A stretch of 64,000 nucleotides of DNA from Gammaproteobacteria bacterium (GCA_017577365.1 PKRJ01000001.1:124001-188000), one strand, 5' to 3'; counted from the first letter of the stretch, positions 1-8,333 are shown. Numbers and translations: made by a program. Notes: generated by a model from the letters alone, not told the origin.

Positions 1-123
1 GAGGAGTGGACCTACAACTTCGGCCCGCAGAAGCTGATGCGCCAGATTCGCTTCGCGAACGGCTTCGTCGAGAAGGTCGAGCACTTGGGCTACGGCTACC
101 TGCCGGCGAAGAATCGCGGCTGA
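1..123 (+). CDS. DUF2845-like protein, C-terminal fragment
   Basis: Only the last 40 codons are present; the frame is open from base 1 to the TGA at 121-123. The visible residues (EEWTYNFGPQKLMRQIRFANG, then GFVEKVEHLGYGY) look like the end of DUF2845 proteins, small secreted proteins of unknown function in Gammaproteobacteria. The W-x-Y-(N)-F-G core followed by a V-x-x-I/V-x-x-L-G-Y-G tail is what I matched. The start, signal peptide and any earlier domain lie outside the window. Family assignment is moderate and function unknown. Confidence 0.6.
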   Translation, partial: EEWTYNFGPQKLMRQIRFANGFVEKVEHLGYGYLPAKNRG

Positions 124-184
124 CGTCTCCCGTCCCGCCCGAACTTCCGCTACCTTTCGGGCCCGGGCCACGCGGAGCATCGGC

Positions 185-577
185 ATGACCACACCCAAGA
201 GGCGAATCGGCGATCTCGTGAGCGGACCGACGACGTTCGTCGCCGCGGCAACGAAGATCGTCGGCAAGATCGTCGGCCAGGGCCCGTACGTGTTCTGCGG
301 CACCGTCGAAGGCGACTGCGACATCGACGGGACGGTCACGCTCGCCGCCGGCGGCCTGTGGAAAGGGTCGCTGCGCGCGACCGACGTGGTCGTCGCGGGC
401 ACGGTCGACGGCGACGTGATCGCTCGGCGCAAGGTCGAGGTCGGCACGACGGGCAAAGTGCTCGGCCGGCTCGAGGGCGATTCCGTCGCGATTGCCCGAG
501 GCGCGGTGATCGAGGGCGAGGTGCTGGTCCGGAGCGGCCGCGAGCCGACGACTTTCGAGGAGAAGCGCAAACGCTGA
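185..577 (+). CDS. Bactofilin family polymer-forming protein
   Basis: A 130-residue bactofilin. These cytoskeletal proteins form a right-handed beta-helix and polymerise without nucleotide, often at the membrane, where they influence cell shape or scaffold other proteins. The sequence alternates short strands and turns rich in Gly and Val (FCGTVEGDCDIDGTV, VVAGTVDGDVIARRKVEV, VLGRLEGDSVAIARGAVIEG) from about residue 30 to 115, the expected helix-rung pattern. The N-terminus is short and polar with no signal peptide, and the C-terminus is charged. The ATG at 185 lies 61 bases after the preceding stop. The convergent hydrolase gene ends 17 bases downstream. Confidence 0.85.
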   Translation: MTTPKRRIGDLVSGPTTFVAAATKIVGKIVGQGPYVFCGTVEGDCDIDGTVTLAAGGLWKGSLRATDVVVAGTVDGDVIARRKVEVGTTGKVLGRLEGDSVAIARGAVIEGEVLVRSGREPTTFEEKRKR

Positions 578-594
578 CGGGGCGCTCAGGCGGT

Positions 595-1590
595 TCAGCC
601 GAGGACGTCGAGCTCCGTTCGGAGCTGCCGGTCGAGCCAGCAGCCCAGGAAGAAATCCTCGACGAAGCCGCAATGTCCGCCGCCCGGTGCCCTCGTGATC
701 TCGAGCGCCGGCGGGCGGGCGACCGCCGCGAGATCCGCGATCGGAATCACCGGATCGTCCTCGGCGACGATCATCCGCGCCGGGACCTCGAGGCCGGCGA
801 GCCGGTCGCCCGTCAGCGAGTAGCCGTTCAGATACGCGTCGAGGTCCGGGAACTCGGTGTAGCGCTCGACGAAGTACGCCGTCGTCTCGGTCAGTGTGCG
901 GAACCGTTCGAGCCGGCCGAAGTCGTAGAGCTTCGGAAAGGCCGCCGCCTTCGCCCGGAGCGAGCGGCGCCACCGCCGCAGGAAGTAGTGGCGGTATATC
1001 CAGAGGCCGCTCTCGAGCGCTTGCATCGTGCTGTGCGGCCGCAGCACCGGACAAATCGCGATGACCCGGTCGAGCGTAAGGCCATAGCTCGGCGCGACCG
1101 CGGCGACCCTGAGGGCGAAATTGCCGCCGAGCGAGTAGCCGATCAGCACGACTCGCGGGGCCGGGTGACGCGCCGCCGCCTCGGCCACGGCGCGGACGAC
1201 CTCGTCGAGGCGGCACGAGTGGAACAGGCCCTCGTTCAGCGCGTGAGTGTTCCCGTGATCGCGGAAATTCAGGCGAAAAACGCCGTAGCCCAAGCCGTGC
1301 GCGAGCGCCCCGGCCGAGAGGATGTACTGCGAGTCGGCCGACCCTTCCCAGCCGTGCAGCAACACGACGAGTCCCTTCGGCCGACCGGCGGACGGGCTGT
1401 AATACCCGAGCAGGCGTGCGTCGCCGCAATCGAGGATCTCCGCGGTCGACACCGAAAGCAGCGCCGCGGCCCGCCGCCGGGCGAGCCAGTCCCGAACCGG
1501 CCAGCTGCCGAGCAGGGACTGGACGTGCGCATGACGGAGAAGTCGAGGCGGGTCGAAAACGAGACCGGCTGTGTCGAGCACCCCGCTCAT
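595..1590 (-). CDS. YheT-like alpha/beta-hydrolase
   Basis: A 331-residue alpha/beta-hydrolase related to YheT/ABHD1-3 hydrolases, probably acting on an ester of unknown identity. The nucleophile elbow is GYSLGG, preceded by the oxyanion-loop motif LLHGWEG. A C-terminal AEDDPVIP supplies the likely acid and GGGHCGF the likely catalytic His. The N-terminal segment (FDPPRLLRHAHVQSLLGSWPVR) is typical of the YheT subgroup. The frame is open to 1671, but I start at the ATG at 1590 (MSGVLDTAG), which fits the family length; the extra 27 codons read as low-complexity upstream sequence. It is divergent from the GGDEF-EAL gene, with 116 bases between the starts. Confidence 0.8.
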   Translation of the reverse strand: MSGVLDTAGLVFDPPRLLRHAHVQSLLGSWPVRDWLARRRAAALLSVSTAEILDCGDARLLGYYSPSAGRPKGLVVLLHGWEGSADSQYILSAGALAHGLGYGVFRLNFRDHGNTHALNEGLFHSCRLDEVVRAVAEAAARHPAPRVVLIGYSLGGNFALRVAAVAPSYGLTLDRVIAICPVLRPHSTMQALESGLWIYRHYFLRRWRRSLRAKAAAFPKLYDFGRLERFRTLTETTAYFVERYTEFPDLDAYLNGYSLTGDRLAGLEVPARMIVAEDDPVIPIADLAAVARPPALEITRAPGGGHCGFVEDFFLGCWLDRQLRTELDVLG

Positions 1591-1706
1591 AGTAGACTCG
1601 TGTCTGCCGAGGCCTTGTGCAGGGCGAGTCCCACAGGGCGGCCCGGACGGACAATAACTATAACAAAGCATTCCAGCTACCCTTGATCCGAGCCCGACCG
1701 ACGTCG

Positions 1707-3635
1707 ATGCAATTGCGCAGGCATCCTTTGACCGTCGCTGCCGTCATGGCGGCGGTGCTCGCGTGCGCCGGCGTTCTTTTCGCGTTGCGCGTCGGGGACC
1801 GGATCGGCGAAGGCACCCTTGCCGTGTCCCTGCTCGCGCTGCTCGCTTTCGCCGGCGTCGCGGCCGTCGGCCTCTCTCTCGCCGCGACGCGCGGCTTCGC
1901 GGTGCTGATGCGGCGCGCCGACGACGCGCTCGGCAAGCAACGTTCGATCGCGAGCCATCTCGACGAGATCTTTTCCGCGGTCGGCGACGGCGTTCTCGTC
2001 GCGCTTCCGGACGGGCGGATCGAACGGGCCAATCGCGCCGCGCACACGATGCTCGGGATGCGTCAGGGCGAGCTGATCGATCGGTCCATCGGCGACGTCC
2101 TCGAGGACAGCGCCGCGCTCGTGCCGACCGCTCCCGGCGTGCCCCGCGAGGTCGTGCTGCGCAAGGCGAACGGCACGGAGCTCGCGGCGTCGTGCACGGT
2201 CGCGAGGATTCTCGACAAGAACGGAGAGCCGGAACGCGTGCTCGTGGCTCTGCAGGACATCGACGAGCGCAAACGCGTCGAGCAACGTATCCGTAATCTC
2301 GCGCGCCTCGATCCGCTGACGAAGCTCGCGAACCGCATGCAGTTCCAGCATCTCCTGCAGCAGGCGATCGCGCGGGCGAAGAAATCTCATCAGTACGTCG
2401 CGCTGCTCTATCTCGACGTCGACCGCTTCAAGGACATCAACGACACGTTCGGGCACGAGGCGGGCGACGCGAGTCTCGAGACGTTCTCGCGCAGGGTCCA
2501 GGCCGAGCTCGACGAGAACGCGATCGCGGGCCGGCTCGCCGGAGACGAGTTCGCGGTGCTCGTCACGAGCTCGACTCATTCGAGCGAGTTTCTCGACGAG
2601 ATCGCACGGCTCGCGTCGCGGCTTCTACGCGCCGCGGGCAAACCCTTCGACGTGCGCGGCGAGGAGATATTCATCACGACGAGCATCGGGATCGCCGTCT
2701 ATCCGCGCGACGCCGACAACGCCATCGATCTGATTCGCGCCGCCGACGGAGCGCTGTATCAAGCGAAGAAGGCGGGCGGTAACGCGTACGAGTTCTACGC
2801 CGCAGAGATGAGCACCGCGGCCGTCGAACGCCTGATGCTCAAGAGCAAGCTGCGCCGCGCGTTCGAGCGCGACGAGCTGCGCCTGCACTACCAGCCGAAG
2901 TACAACGTCAGGACGGGACGCATCGAAGGCGCCGAAGCGCTCGTGCGATGGGATCTGCCGGAGCGAGGGCTCGTGTATCCGTCGGACTTCATTCCGCTCG
3001 CGGAGGAAACGAACCTGATCCTGCAAGTCGGCGACTGGGTGCTGAACCGCGTTTGCGCCGACTATCGCAGCTGGCAGCGCCTGTTGCCGTCGCCGTGCCG
3101 GGTATCGGTGAATCTCTCGCTGCGCCAGCTCATGCAGCGGCGATTCCTCGAGCGCGTCCGCGAGACGTTCCGCGCGCACGGCGTGTCTCCGACGTCGCTC
3201 GAGCTCGAGATCACCGAGACGACGCTGATGGAGGATACGGCGCGTACGGTGAAGATCCTGAACGCGCTGTACGGCATGGGGCTGCACCTCGCGATCGATG
3301 ATTTCGGCACGGGCTACTCGTCATTGAGCGCGTTGCAGCAGTTTCCGATCAGCACCCTGAAGATCGATCGATCCTTCATCCGCGACGTGCCGCTCGACAC
3401 GGACGACGCGGCGATCGTCGCGACGATCGTGAACATGGCGCACAGCTTGAAGCTCGACGTCGTCGCGGAGGGCGTGGAATCGGAGGAACAGCTCGAGTTT
3501 CTGCGCGAGCTCGGCTGCGACTACGTGCAAGGCCATTTGTTCGGCGATCCGGTCGATGCGGCGACGTTCGCGGAGATGCTGGTCGCGGAGGCGGAAGGTA
3601 CCGGCAAGTATCGATCGCTGTTCGTCGGCGCTTGA
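1707..3635 (+). CDS. Membrane-anchored PAS-GGDEF-EAL cyclic-di-GMP protein
   Basis: A 642-residue cyclic-di-GMP turnover protein. Two hydrophobic helices (about residues 7-24 and 33-55) anchor it in the inner membrane. A PAS sensor (about 80-190) precedes a GGDEF domain (about 200-365) and an EAL domain (about 385-635). The GGDEF signature is AGDEF at 278-282, a variant active in some cyclases. In the EAL domain the metal and catalytic residues are all visible: EAL at 410-412, then VNLS, ELEITE, AIDDFGTGYSS, LKIDRSF, AEGVES and VQGHLF. I therefore expect active phosphodiesterase and possibly dual activity. The start at the ATG at 1707 is preferred to an upstream in-frame ATG at 1617 because it directly precedes the first membrane helix. 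Confidence 0.9.
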   Translation: MQLRRHPLTVAAVMAAVLACAGVLFALRVGDRIGEGTLAVSLLALLAFAGVAAVGLSLAATRGFAVLMRRADDALGKQRSIASHLDEIFSAVGDGVLVALPDGRIERANRAAHTMLGMRQGELIDRSIGDVLEDSAALVPTAPGVPREVVLRKANGTELAASCTVARILDKNGEPERVLVALQDIDERKRVEQRIRNLARLDPLTKLANRMQFQHLLQQAIARAKKSHQYVALLYLDVDRFKDINDTFGHEAGDASLETFSRRVQAELDENAIAGRLAGDEFAVLVTSSTHSSEFLDEIARLASRLLRAAGKPFDVRGEEIFITTSIGIAVYPRDADNAIDLIRAADGALYQAKKAGGNAYEFYAAEMSTAAVERLMLKSKLRRAFERDELRLHYQPKYNVRTGRIEGAEALVRWDLPERGLVYPSDFIPLAEETNLILQVGDWVLNRVCADYRSWQRLLPSPCRVSVNLSLRQLMQRRFLERVRETFRAHGVSPTSLELEITETTLMEDTARTVKILNALYGMGLHLAIDDFGTGYSSLSALQQFPISTLKIDRSFIRDVPLDTDDAAIVATIVNMAHSLKLDVVAEGVESEEQLEFLRELGCDYVQGHLFGDPVDAATFAEMLVAEAEGTGKYRSLFVGA

Positions 3636-3711
3636 ACGGCATCTGCGACAGCTTGGCGCTCTCCGAGGGCCTGCGTTATAGTCGCCTCCCCGACCGCTTT
3701 GGGGAACGTAA

Positions 3712-4059
3712 ATGAAGAAGACATCGGTGGTCGGCGCGACGACGCTCGCGACCGTGCTCTGCTTCGGCGGCGCTTTCGCGTGCGAGATGCCCGCGATGGT
3801 CGACGTGCCCGACGGAGCGACGGCGACGACCGAGGAGATGATCGAAGCCCGCAACCGGGTCACCGCGTATCTCGCGTCGATGGAGGAGTATCTCGCCTGC
3901 GTCGATCGGGAGATCGCCGCCGAAGGCGAGGACGCGCCCGAAGAGTTTCAGGCGCTGATGATCCAGCGCTACAACTCCGCCGTCAGCGAGATGGAAACGG
4001 TCGCGGCGGCCTTCAACGAGCAGCTGCGGGCGTTTCGCGCGGCGAATCCGAGTAACTGA
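3712..4059 (+). CDS. Small secreted protein of unknown function
   Basis: 115 residues with a clear signal peptide (MKKTSVVGATTLATVLCFGG, cleavage likely near AFA-CE at about 23). The mature part is acidic and helical, with two cysteines (24 and about 63) that could pair in the periplasm. I recognise no family. The start codon is well supported by the Lys-rich n-region directly after it. The last 47 bases overlap, in antisense, the 3' end of the PspB-like gene on the other strand, so the two genes converge and interlock. It resembles small periplasmic proteins predicted in related genomes, but I cannot assign a role. Confidence 0.7.
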   Translation: MKKTSVVGATTLATVLCFGGAFACEMPAMVDVPDGATATTEEMIEARNRVTAYLASMEEYLACVDREIAAEGEDAPEEFQALMIQRYNSAVSEMETVAAAFNEQLRAFRAANPSN

Positions 4060-4309
4060 CGCGATATTCCGTTGCCGAGCGATCGGGCTGCCGGCTCGAA
4101 CGCTCGTCCATGATGATTCTCTCGAGCACCTCGAGCCGCTCTTCGAGACGAGCCAGCTGCTCGAGGTGCAGCTGCAGCGTTTCTTCGTCGGAAGCGGCCG
4201 GCGCGTGCCGCTTCGAGCGCATCCGCGTCTTCAACAGATCGTAGCCGAGCGCGATAACGACGAGCGTCAGCACGAAGCCGAAGATCTGAACGAAGAAGAA
4301 CGGTTCCAT
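4013..4309 (-). CDS. PspB-like membrane protein, fourth gene of the psp operon
   Basis: 98 residues: an N-terminal transmembrane helix (about 6-24), a short basic stretch (KTRMRSKRH), then a coiled coil at about 45-70 ending LEERLEVLERIIMDE. That segment closely resembles the end of PspB (SRLNSLETILDDQ in the pspB of this operon), so I read it as a second, diverged PspB-like protein with a longer polar tail. It starts 38 bases after pspC and is on the same strand, so it should be co-induced from the sigma-54 promoter. PspD or an unrelated small membrane protein is an alternative, but the coiled-coil similarity favours PspB. Confidence 0.7.
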   Translation of the reverse strand: MEPFFFVQIFGFVLTLVVIALGYDLLKTRMRSKRHAPAASDEETLQLHLEQLARLEERLEVLERIIMDERSSRQPDRSATEYRVSYSDSPRETPAAAR

Positions 4310-4346
4310 TCGTCGGCCCTTTACTAGTTCCGGTCGATGCCCGCCG

Positions 4347-4814
4347 TCAGTCGCGCAAGCGCTCGAACTCGCGATCGAGGTTGTAGCGCTCGGACGTCAC
4401 GTATTTCTCGAGCCGCTGCAGGCGCGCTTCGATCTCGCGATAGCGGTGACGCAGGCTGTTCAGCGTGCCGTGCGGCTCGGCGCGGATTCTCCGCCCGAGA
4501 TCGCCTTCGTCGCCGTCGGCGAGCCTGCGCCGCGCCGGCCTGGGATCCTTGGGGAGCAACAACGCCATCACGACGTAACCGACCGCCACGAGCGGGCCGG
4601 GAAAGAACAGCGTGCCGAGCACGACGAGCACCCGCACGATCGTGACGTCGAAGCCGAAGTAGTCCGCGAGCCCCGCGCAGACGCCGAACACCATTCCGCG
4701 CTCGGGATTGCGGTAAAGCCGATTGCCGTAAAGCTCTCCCACGTCGTCGTCTCCGTCGCCGAAGCCTCGTCCCGCGCGCCGCGACGCGGCGCCCGCCATT
4801 GCCGCATGCCTCAT
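4347..4814 (-). CDS. pspC: PspC, phage-shock envelope stress membrane protein
   Basis: 155 residues. PspC is an inner-membrane protein that, with PspB, senses envelope stress and recruits PspA away from PspF. The PspC domain is at about 30-95: LYRNPERGMVFGVCAGLADY, then FGFDVTIVRVLVVLG and a hydrophobic helix ending MALLLPKDP. The C-terminal helix (YREIEARLQRLEKYVTSERY) is the usual PspC cytoplasmic tail. I start at the ATG at 4814, which overlaps the pspB stop codon by four bases (ATGA) behind a purine-rich GAAGAAG. A TTG five codons upstream is also in frame. An extra 25-residue Gly/Arg-rich segment precedes the domain. Confidence 0.88.
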   Translation of the reverse strand: MRHAAMAGAASRRAGRGFGDGDDDVGELYGNRLYRNPERGMVFGVCAGLADYFGFDVTIVRVLVVLGTLFFPGPLVAVGYVVMALLLPKDPRPARRRLADGDEGDLGRRIRAEPHGTLNSLRHRYREIEARLQRLEKYVTSERYNLDREFERLRD

Positions 4815-5044
4815 GTCTTCTTCTTCCAATCCGGTGCCTGATCGTCGAGGATCGTCTCGAGCGAGTTCAAGCGGCTCTCCATCTTCTGGCTAGCTCGCCA
4901 CAGCTCCTCGAGAAGCTCCTGTTCCTCGGTCGAGAGCCCGCGCGCCTCCTTCCATTTGGTCACGTAGTGCATGATCACGATGATCGGCAGCACGATCACC
5001 ATGAACAGCGTCATCAAGACGAACGCCGCAATCGGCATGCTCAT
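4811..5044 (-). CDS. pspB: PspB, phage-shock membrane protein
   Basis: 77 residues, the usual PspB size. An N-terminal transmembrane helix (about 5-27, FVLMTLFMVIVLPIIVIMHY) is followed by a leucine-zipper-like cytoplasmic coil (LSTEEQELLEELWRASQKM, then RLNSLETILDDQAPDW). PspB pairs with PspC to activate the response by binding PspA. The gene starts 18 bases after the pspA stop and overlaps pspC by four bases, so it is translationally coupled within the operon. Confidence 0.92.
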   Translation of the reverse strand: MSMPIAAFVLMTLFMVIVLPIIVIMHYVTKWKEARGLSTEEQELLEELWRASQKMESRLNSLETILDDQAPDWKKKT

Positions 5045-5062
5045 GACGCGCTACCTCGAGGC

Positions 5063-5746
5063 TCAAACGTTATCGCTCGAGCCGCGCTGCGCTTCGCGCT
5101 TCGCCTTCAAGCGCTTGAGCTCGCTCTCGATCTTCTCCTCGGCTTCGAGCTCGGAGAATTCCTTCTTCAGATCCTTCTTGCCGCCGAGATCGTACGCCTC
5201 GACCTGAGCCTCGAAGCCTTCCATGCGCCGCTCGAACTGCTCGAACCGGGCGAACGCATCGTCGATACGATAATCGTGCAAGCGCTTGCGAACTTCCAGC
5301 CGCTTCGCCGCGGTCTGGTGACGCGCGACGATCGCGTTACGGCGCGCCTTCGCGTCCGCGAGCTTCTCCTCGAGCCTCCCGATATCCTCGTTCAGCTTCT
5401 CGAGCCCCTCGGCGATCGTTTTCTGCTCGACCTCGAGGGAACGCATCGTCGCCTCGACGCGAGCCTTCTCGGCGAGAGCGGCCTTCGCGAGGTCGTCCCG
5501 CCCCTTGTCGACCGCGAGCTCGGCCTTGCTCTGCCAGTCGTTGGCCTCGCGCTCGAGCGTCGCGAGCTTACGCGTGATCTCCTTCTTGTCCGCGATCGCC
5601 CGCGCGGCGGCCGACCGTACCTCGACGAGCGTCTCCTCCATCTCCTGGATCATCAGACGGACGATCTTCTCGGGGTCCTCCGCCTTGTCGAGGATCGCGT
5701 TGATGTTCGAGTTCACGATGTCGGTGAAGCGCGAAAAGATGCCCAT
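5063..5746 (-). CDS. pspA: PspA, phage-shock protein A
   Basis: 227 residues, near the 222 of E. coli PspA. It is a coiled-coil protein that oligomerises on damaged inner membrane and otherwise inhibits the activator PspF. The start MGIFSRFTDIVNSNINAILD is the family hallmark N-terminal amphipathic helix, and long charged heptad stretches fill about residues 25-220. The start is the ATG at 5746, preceded by AGAGGAA; the frame is open to 5851 but that extension has no PspA character. It is the first gene of pspA-pspB-pspC-pspB-like, divergent from pspF, and is served by the sigma-54 promoter about 85 bases upstream. Confidence 0.93.
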   Translation of the reverse strand: MGIFSRFTDIVNSNINAILDKAEDPEKIVRLMIQEMEETLVEVRSAAARAIADKKEITRKLATLEREANDWQSKAELAVDKGRDDLAKAALAEKARVEATMRSLEVEQKTIAEGLEKLNEDIGRLEEKLADAKARRNAIVARHQTAAKRLEVRKRLHDYRIDDAFARFEQFERRMEGFEAQVEAYDLGGKKDLKKEFSELEAEEKIESELKRLKAKREAQRGSSDNV

Positions 5747-5830
5747 CGCCTGTTCCTCTGCTAGTTGTCCGATCCGGTCGCGGTCGCGCCGCGTGCGAGG
5801 CGGGTAGAGCCCGCCACGCGTGCGACCTTG

Positions 5831-5846
5831 AGCACCTTCCATGCCA
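5831..5846 (-). promoter_or_regulatory. Sigma-54 (-24/-12) promoter for the psp operon
   Basis: Read on the minus strand the site is TTGGCATG-GAAG-GTGCT, compared with the consensus YTGGCACG-N4-TTGCW. The invariant GG and GC dinucleotides are present at exactly the required spacing. Transcription would start near 5820, leaving about 74 bases before the pspA ATG. Placement before pspA, with the sigma-54 activator PspF encoded divergently, matches known psp operons. The PspF enhancer sites should lie between here and 5977; I see no clear consensus for them. Confidence 0.82.
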
Positions 5847-5977
5847 AGCACGCGGTTTTGACTATCTCACTGATTTACCTAGGGTTTTTCTCGCGCTCGC
5901 GCGTAGAGGCGGCGTGTCGCCCAGATCGAATTGGTCAACGATTGGCACAACCCACGAACTCTTGGTGTAATTCGCGC

Positions 5978-7048
5978 ATGCCTCCGCCTCGTCCCGAGTC
6001 CATCCAGCTGCTAGGCGAGTCGCCTGCGTTCTTGTCGATGCTCGAGCACGTGTCGCGCGCCGCGCCGCTGTCGAAGCCCGTGCTCGTCGTCGGCGAGCGG
6101 GGCACCGGCAAAGAGCTGATCGCGTCGCGGCTGCATTACCTGTCCGAGCGCTGGGACAAGCCGCTCGTGAAGGTGAACTGCGCCGCGCTGACGGAGTCTC
6201 TTCTCGAGTCGGAGCTCTTCGGCCACGAGGCCGGCGCGTTCACGGGCGCGACGCGCACGCACATCGGCTGCTTCGAGCAGGCGGACGGCGGAACGCTCGT
6301 GCTCGACGAGCTCGGCACGATTCCGCTCCGCATGCAGGAGAAGATTCTGCGCGTGATCGAGTACGGGGAATTCCAGCGCGTCGGCGGGACCAAGACGCTG
6401 AAGACCGACGTCCGCGTCGTCGGCGCGACGAATGCCGATTTGCCCCGGCTCGCGGCCGAGGGCCGCTTTCGCGCGGACCTGATGGATCGGCTCGCGTTCG
6501 ACGTGATCCACGTTCCGCCGCTGCGGGCGCGGCCGGAGGATATCCCGACGCTCGCGTATCACTTCGCGGTCAACGTCACGAGCGAGCTGAAACGCGCGTT
6601 TTTTCCCGGATTCGCGCCGAAGGCGACCGCGGCACTGCTCGCGTACGACTGGCCCGGCAACGTGCGCGAGCTCAAGAATACCGTCGAGCGCAGCGTTTAC
6701 CGCGCGGAGAGGCCGGACGAGCCGATCGAGGAAATCATCTTCGATCCGTTCGAGTCGCCATTCGGTCCGCTGCGAGACTTTCTGCCCGCGTCGCCGCCGG
6801 CGGAGCGCGCGACGAGCCCGCACGACGGCGACGGCCGCGTGCGCTCGGCCGGAAACGGCGACGCGCGTTGGCCGATCGATTTCCGAAGCGCGGTCGCCGA
6901 GTTCGAGCGGCAAACGCTCGAGGAGGCTCTCGAGCGATCGAAGTACAAGCAGACCGTCGCGGCTCGTCTGCTGGGCTTGAGCTATCACCAGCTCCGCGGG
7001 CTGATGAAGAAGCACGGCATCAAGGTCGCGCGCGAGGCCGACGGCTAG
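5978..7048 (+). CDS. pspF: PspF, sigma-54-dependent activator of the psp operon
   Basis: 356 residues: an AAA+ sigma-54 interaction domain (about 10-240) joined to a C-terminal Fis-type helix-turn-helix (about 325-355, ending ARLLGLSYHQLRGLMKKHGI). Walker A is GERGTGKE, the sigma-54-contacting loop is AGAFTGA and the sensor region contains GNVRELKNTVERSVYRA. There is no N-terminal receiver or other input domain, the mark of PspF, whose activity is set by PspA binding. The ATG at 5978 starts directly at the family N-terminus (PESIQLLGESPAFLSMLEHV); an open extension to 5765 lacks coding character. A linker of about 55 residues before the HTH is long for the family. Confidence 0.92.
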   Translation: MPPPRPESIQLLGESPAFLSMLEHVSRAAPLSKPVLVVGERGTGKELIASRLHYLSERWDKPLVKVNCAALTESLLESELFGHEAGAFTGATRTHIGCFEQADGGTLVLDELGTIPLRMQEKILRVIEYGEFQRVGGTKTLKTDVRVVGATNADLPRLAAEGRFRADLMDRLAFDVIHVPPLRARPEDIPTLAYHFAVNVTSELKRAFFPGFAPKATAALLAYDWPGNVRELKNTVERSVYRAERPDEPIEEIIFDPFESPFGPLRDFLPASPPAERATSPHDGDGRVRSAGNGDARWPIDFRSAVAEFERQTLEEALERSKYKQTVAARLLGLSYHQLRGLMKKHGIKVAREADG

Positions 7049-7065
7049 GCCGTCCGCATGCGATC

Positions 7066-7704
7066 ATGCGGCACCCCATTTCGCAGCGGCACGAAACGAT
7101 CGGCGGCGAGCCGACGAGCGCCGCCGCGCGGCCGAGACGCGAAGGCGGGCGCGACGACACCGAGCTGATGCTGCGCTTCAAGGCCGGCGACGCCCGGTCG
7201 TTCCACGATCTCTACGCACGCCATCGCGGACCGCTGTACCGCTTTTTCCTGCGCCAGGCGCACCGCGAGGCGGCCGACGACCTCTATCAGGAGACGTGGC
7301 TCAAGGTCATTCGCGGCGCGGCGAGCTATTCCGCGTCCGCTCCTTTCGCGGCTTATCTCTATCGCATCGCGCACAACGTGCTCGTCGACCACTACCGACG
7401 CACGGCGCACTGCGCCTTCGACGACGCGGACGATTTGCCGGACGTGGCGGATCCCGACGATCCGCCGGAAGCCGAGCTCGATCGCGCGACGCTGAAGAGG
7501 CGCTTGTCGGCGGCGATCGCCGCGCTGCCGCCGCCGCAACGCGAAGCGTTTCTGCTTCGCGAGGAGACCGAGCTCACGCTCGACGAGATCGCCGCGGTCG
7601 TCGGCACGAATCGCGAGACGATCAAGAGCCGTCTTCGCTACGCCGTGCTCAAGCTGCGGCGCGCTCTGGCCGACGCGGACGAGCCGATGGAGAAACGCGC
7701 ATGA
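7066..7704 (+). CDS. ECF-type RNA polymerase sigma factor
   Basis: 212 residues. Sigma region 2 spans about 35-105 (ARSFHDLYARHRGPLYRFFL, then DDLYQETWLKV and YLYRIAHNVLVDHYRR) and region 4 about 145-200 (LPPPQREAFLLREETELTLD, then GTNRETIKSRLRYAVLKLR). An acidic linker separates them. It redirects RNA polymerase to a regulon that cannot be inferred here. It lies 17 bases after pspF and overlaps the next gene by four bases (ATGA), the usual sigma/anti-sigma coupling. The start is the ATG at 7066; the frame is open further upstream inside pspF, but that part is a shadow of pspF. Confidence 0.88.
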   Translation: MRHPISQRHETIGGEPTSAAARPRREGGRDDTELMLRFKAGDARSFHDLYARHRGPLYRFFLRQAHREAADDLYQETWLKVIRGAASYSASAPFAAYLYRIAHNVLVDHYRRTAHCAFDDADDLPDVADPDDPPEAELDRATLKRRLSAAIAALPPPQREAFLLREETELTLDEIAAVVGTNRETIKSRLRYAVLKLRRALADADEPMEKRA

Positions 7705-8333
7705 ACGGCGATAACGCACGCCACGCGGCACACGACGATCGGTTTCCTCCGTACGCCGAAGCGGGCTTCGACGAAGCCCCGCCGCCCGACATCGACCGCG
7801 CGATCCTCGCCGAAGCCGATCGCGTCGCGGCGCAACGCGCGCGGTGGCTCAGACCGGCCCATCTCGCCTGGGCCGCGGCCGTCGCGCTTTCGATCGCGAT
7901 CGTGCTCGAGGTGGGCGTGGGACCGGGCGTCGCGCCCGACCGCGCGCCGGCGATCTCCGAGCCCGTCACCGACCTCGGCGGCCCGGTTCCGCGCCGCGCG
8001 GAACGCTCGTCCGCGCACAGCGACCAGCTGCGCGTCGCGCCCGTTCGACCCGAGGCGCGCGACGCCGCCGACGATCTCGGGGCCCCGCGGCTCGAGCGCT
8101 TCGCCGCCCCCCCGCCGGGCGCGACGGCGCCCGCGGCCGACGGCGCTCGAGCCGCAGCCAGCACGCCCGATGCCCGGTGCGGCGAAGAGGCTCGCGGCGA
8201 CGTTGCCGCGTGGCTCACGTGCATCGCCGAGCTCCGCGAGGCCGGCGAAGACGCCGCGGCGGATGCCGAGCTCGAAGCGCTGCGGCTTGCGTATCCGTCC
8301 GCGCTCGAGAACGGCAACCGCGCGCCGCGCTGA
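7701..8333 (+). CDS. Single-pass membrane protein, probable anti-sigma partner
   Basis: 210 residues coupled to the ECF sigma gene by an ATGA overlap. It has a short cytoplasmic N-terminus with a helical stretch (DIDRAILAEADRVAAQRARW), one transmembrane helix at about 56-75 (LAWAAAVALSIAIVLEVGVG), a Pro/Ala/Arg-rich low-complexity periplasmic region, and a small C-terminal domain with two cysteines (CGEEARGDVAAWLTCIAELR). No zinc-binding anti-sigma motif is visible, so the role rests on gene order and topology. Similar proteins next to sigma factors are often listed only as hypothetical. Confidence 0.7.
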   Translation: MNGDNARHAAHDDRFPPYAEAGFDEAPPPDIDRAILAEADRVAAQRARWLRPAHLAWAAAVALSIAIVLEVGVGPGVAPDRAPAISEPVTDLGGPVPRRAERSSAHSDQLRVAPVRPEARDAADDLGAPRLERFAAPPPGATAPAADGARAAASTPDARCGEEARGDVAAWLTCIAELREAGEDAAADAELEALRLAYPSALENGNRAPR

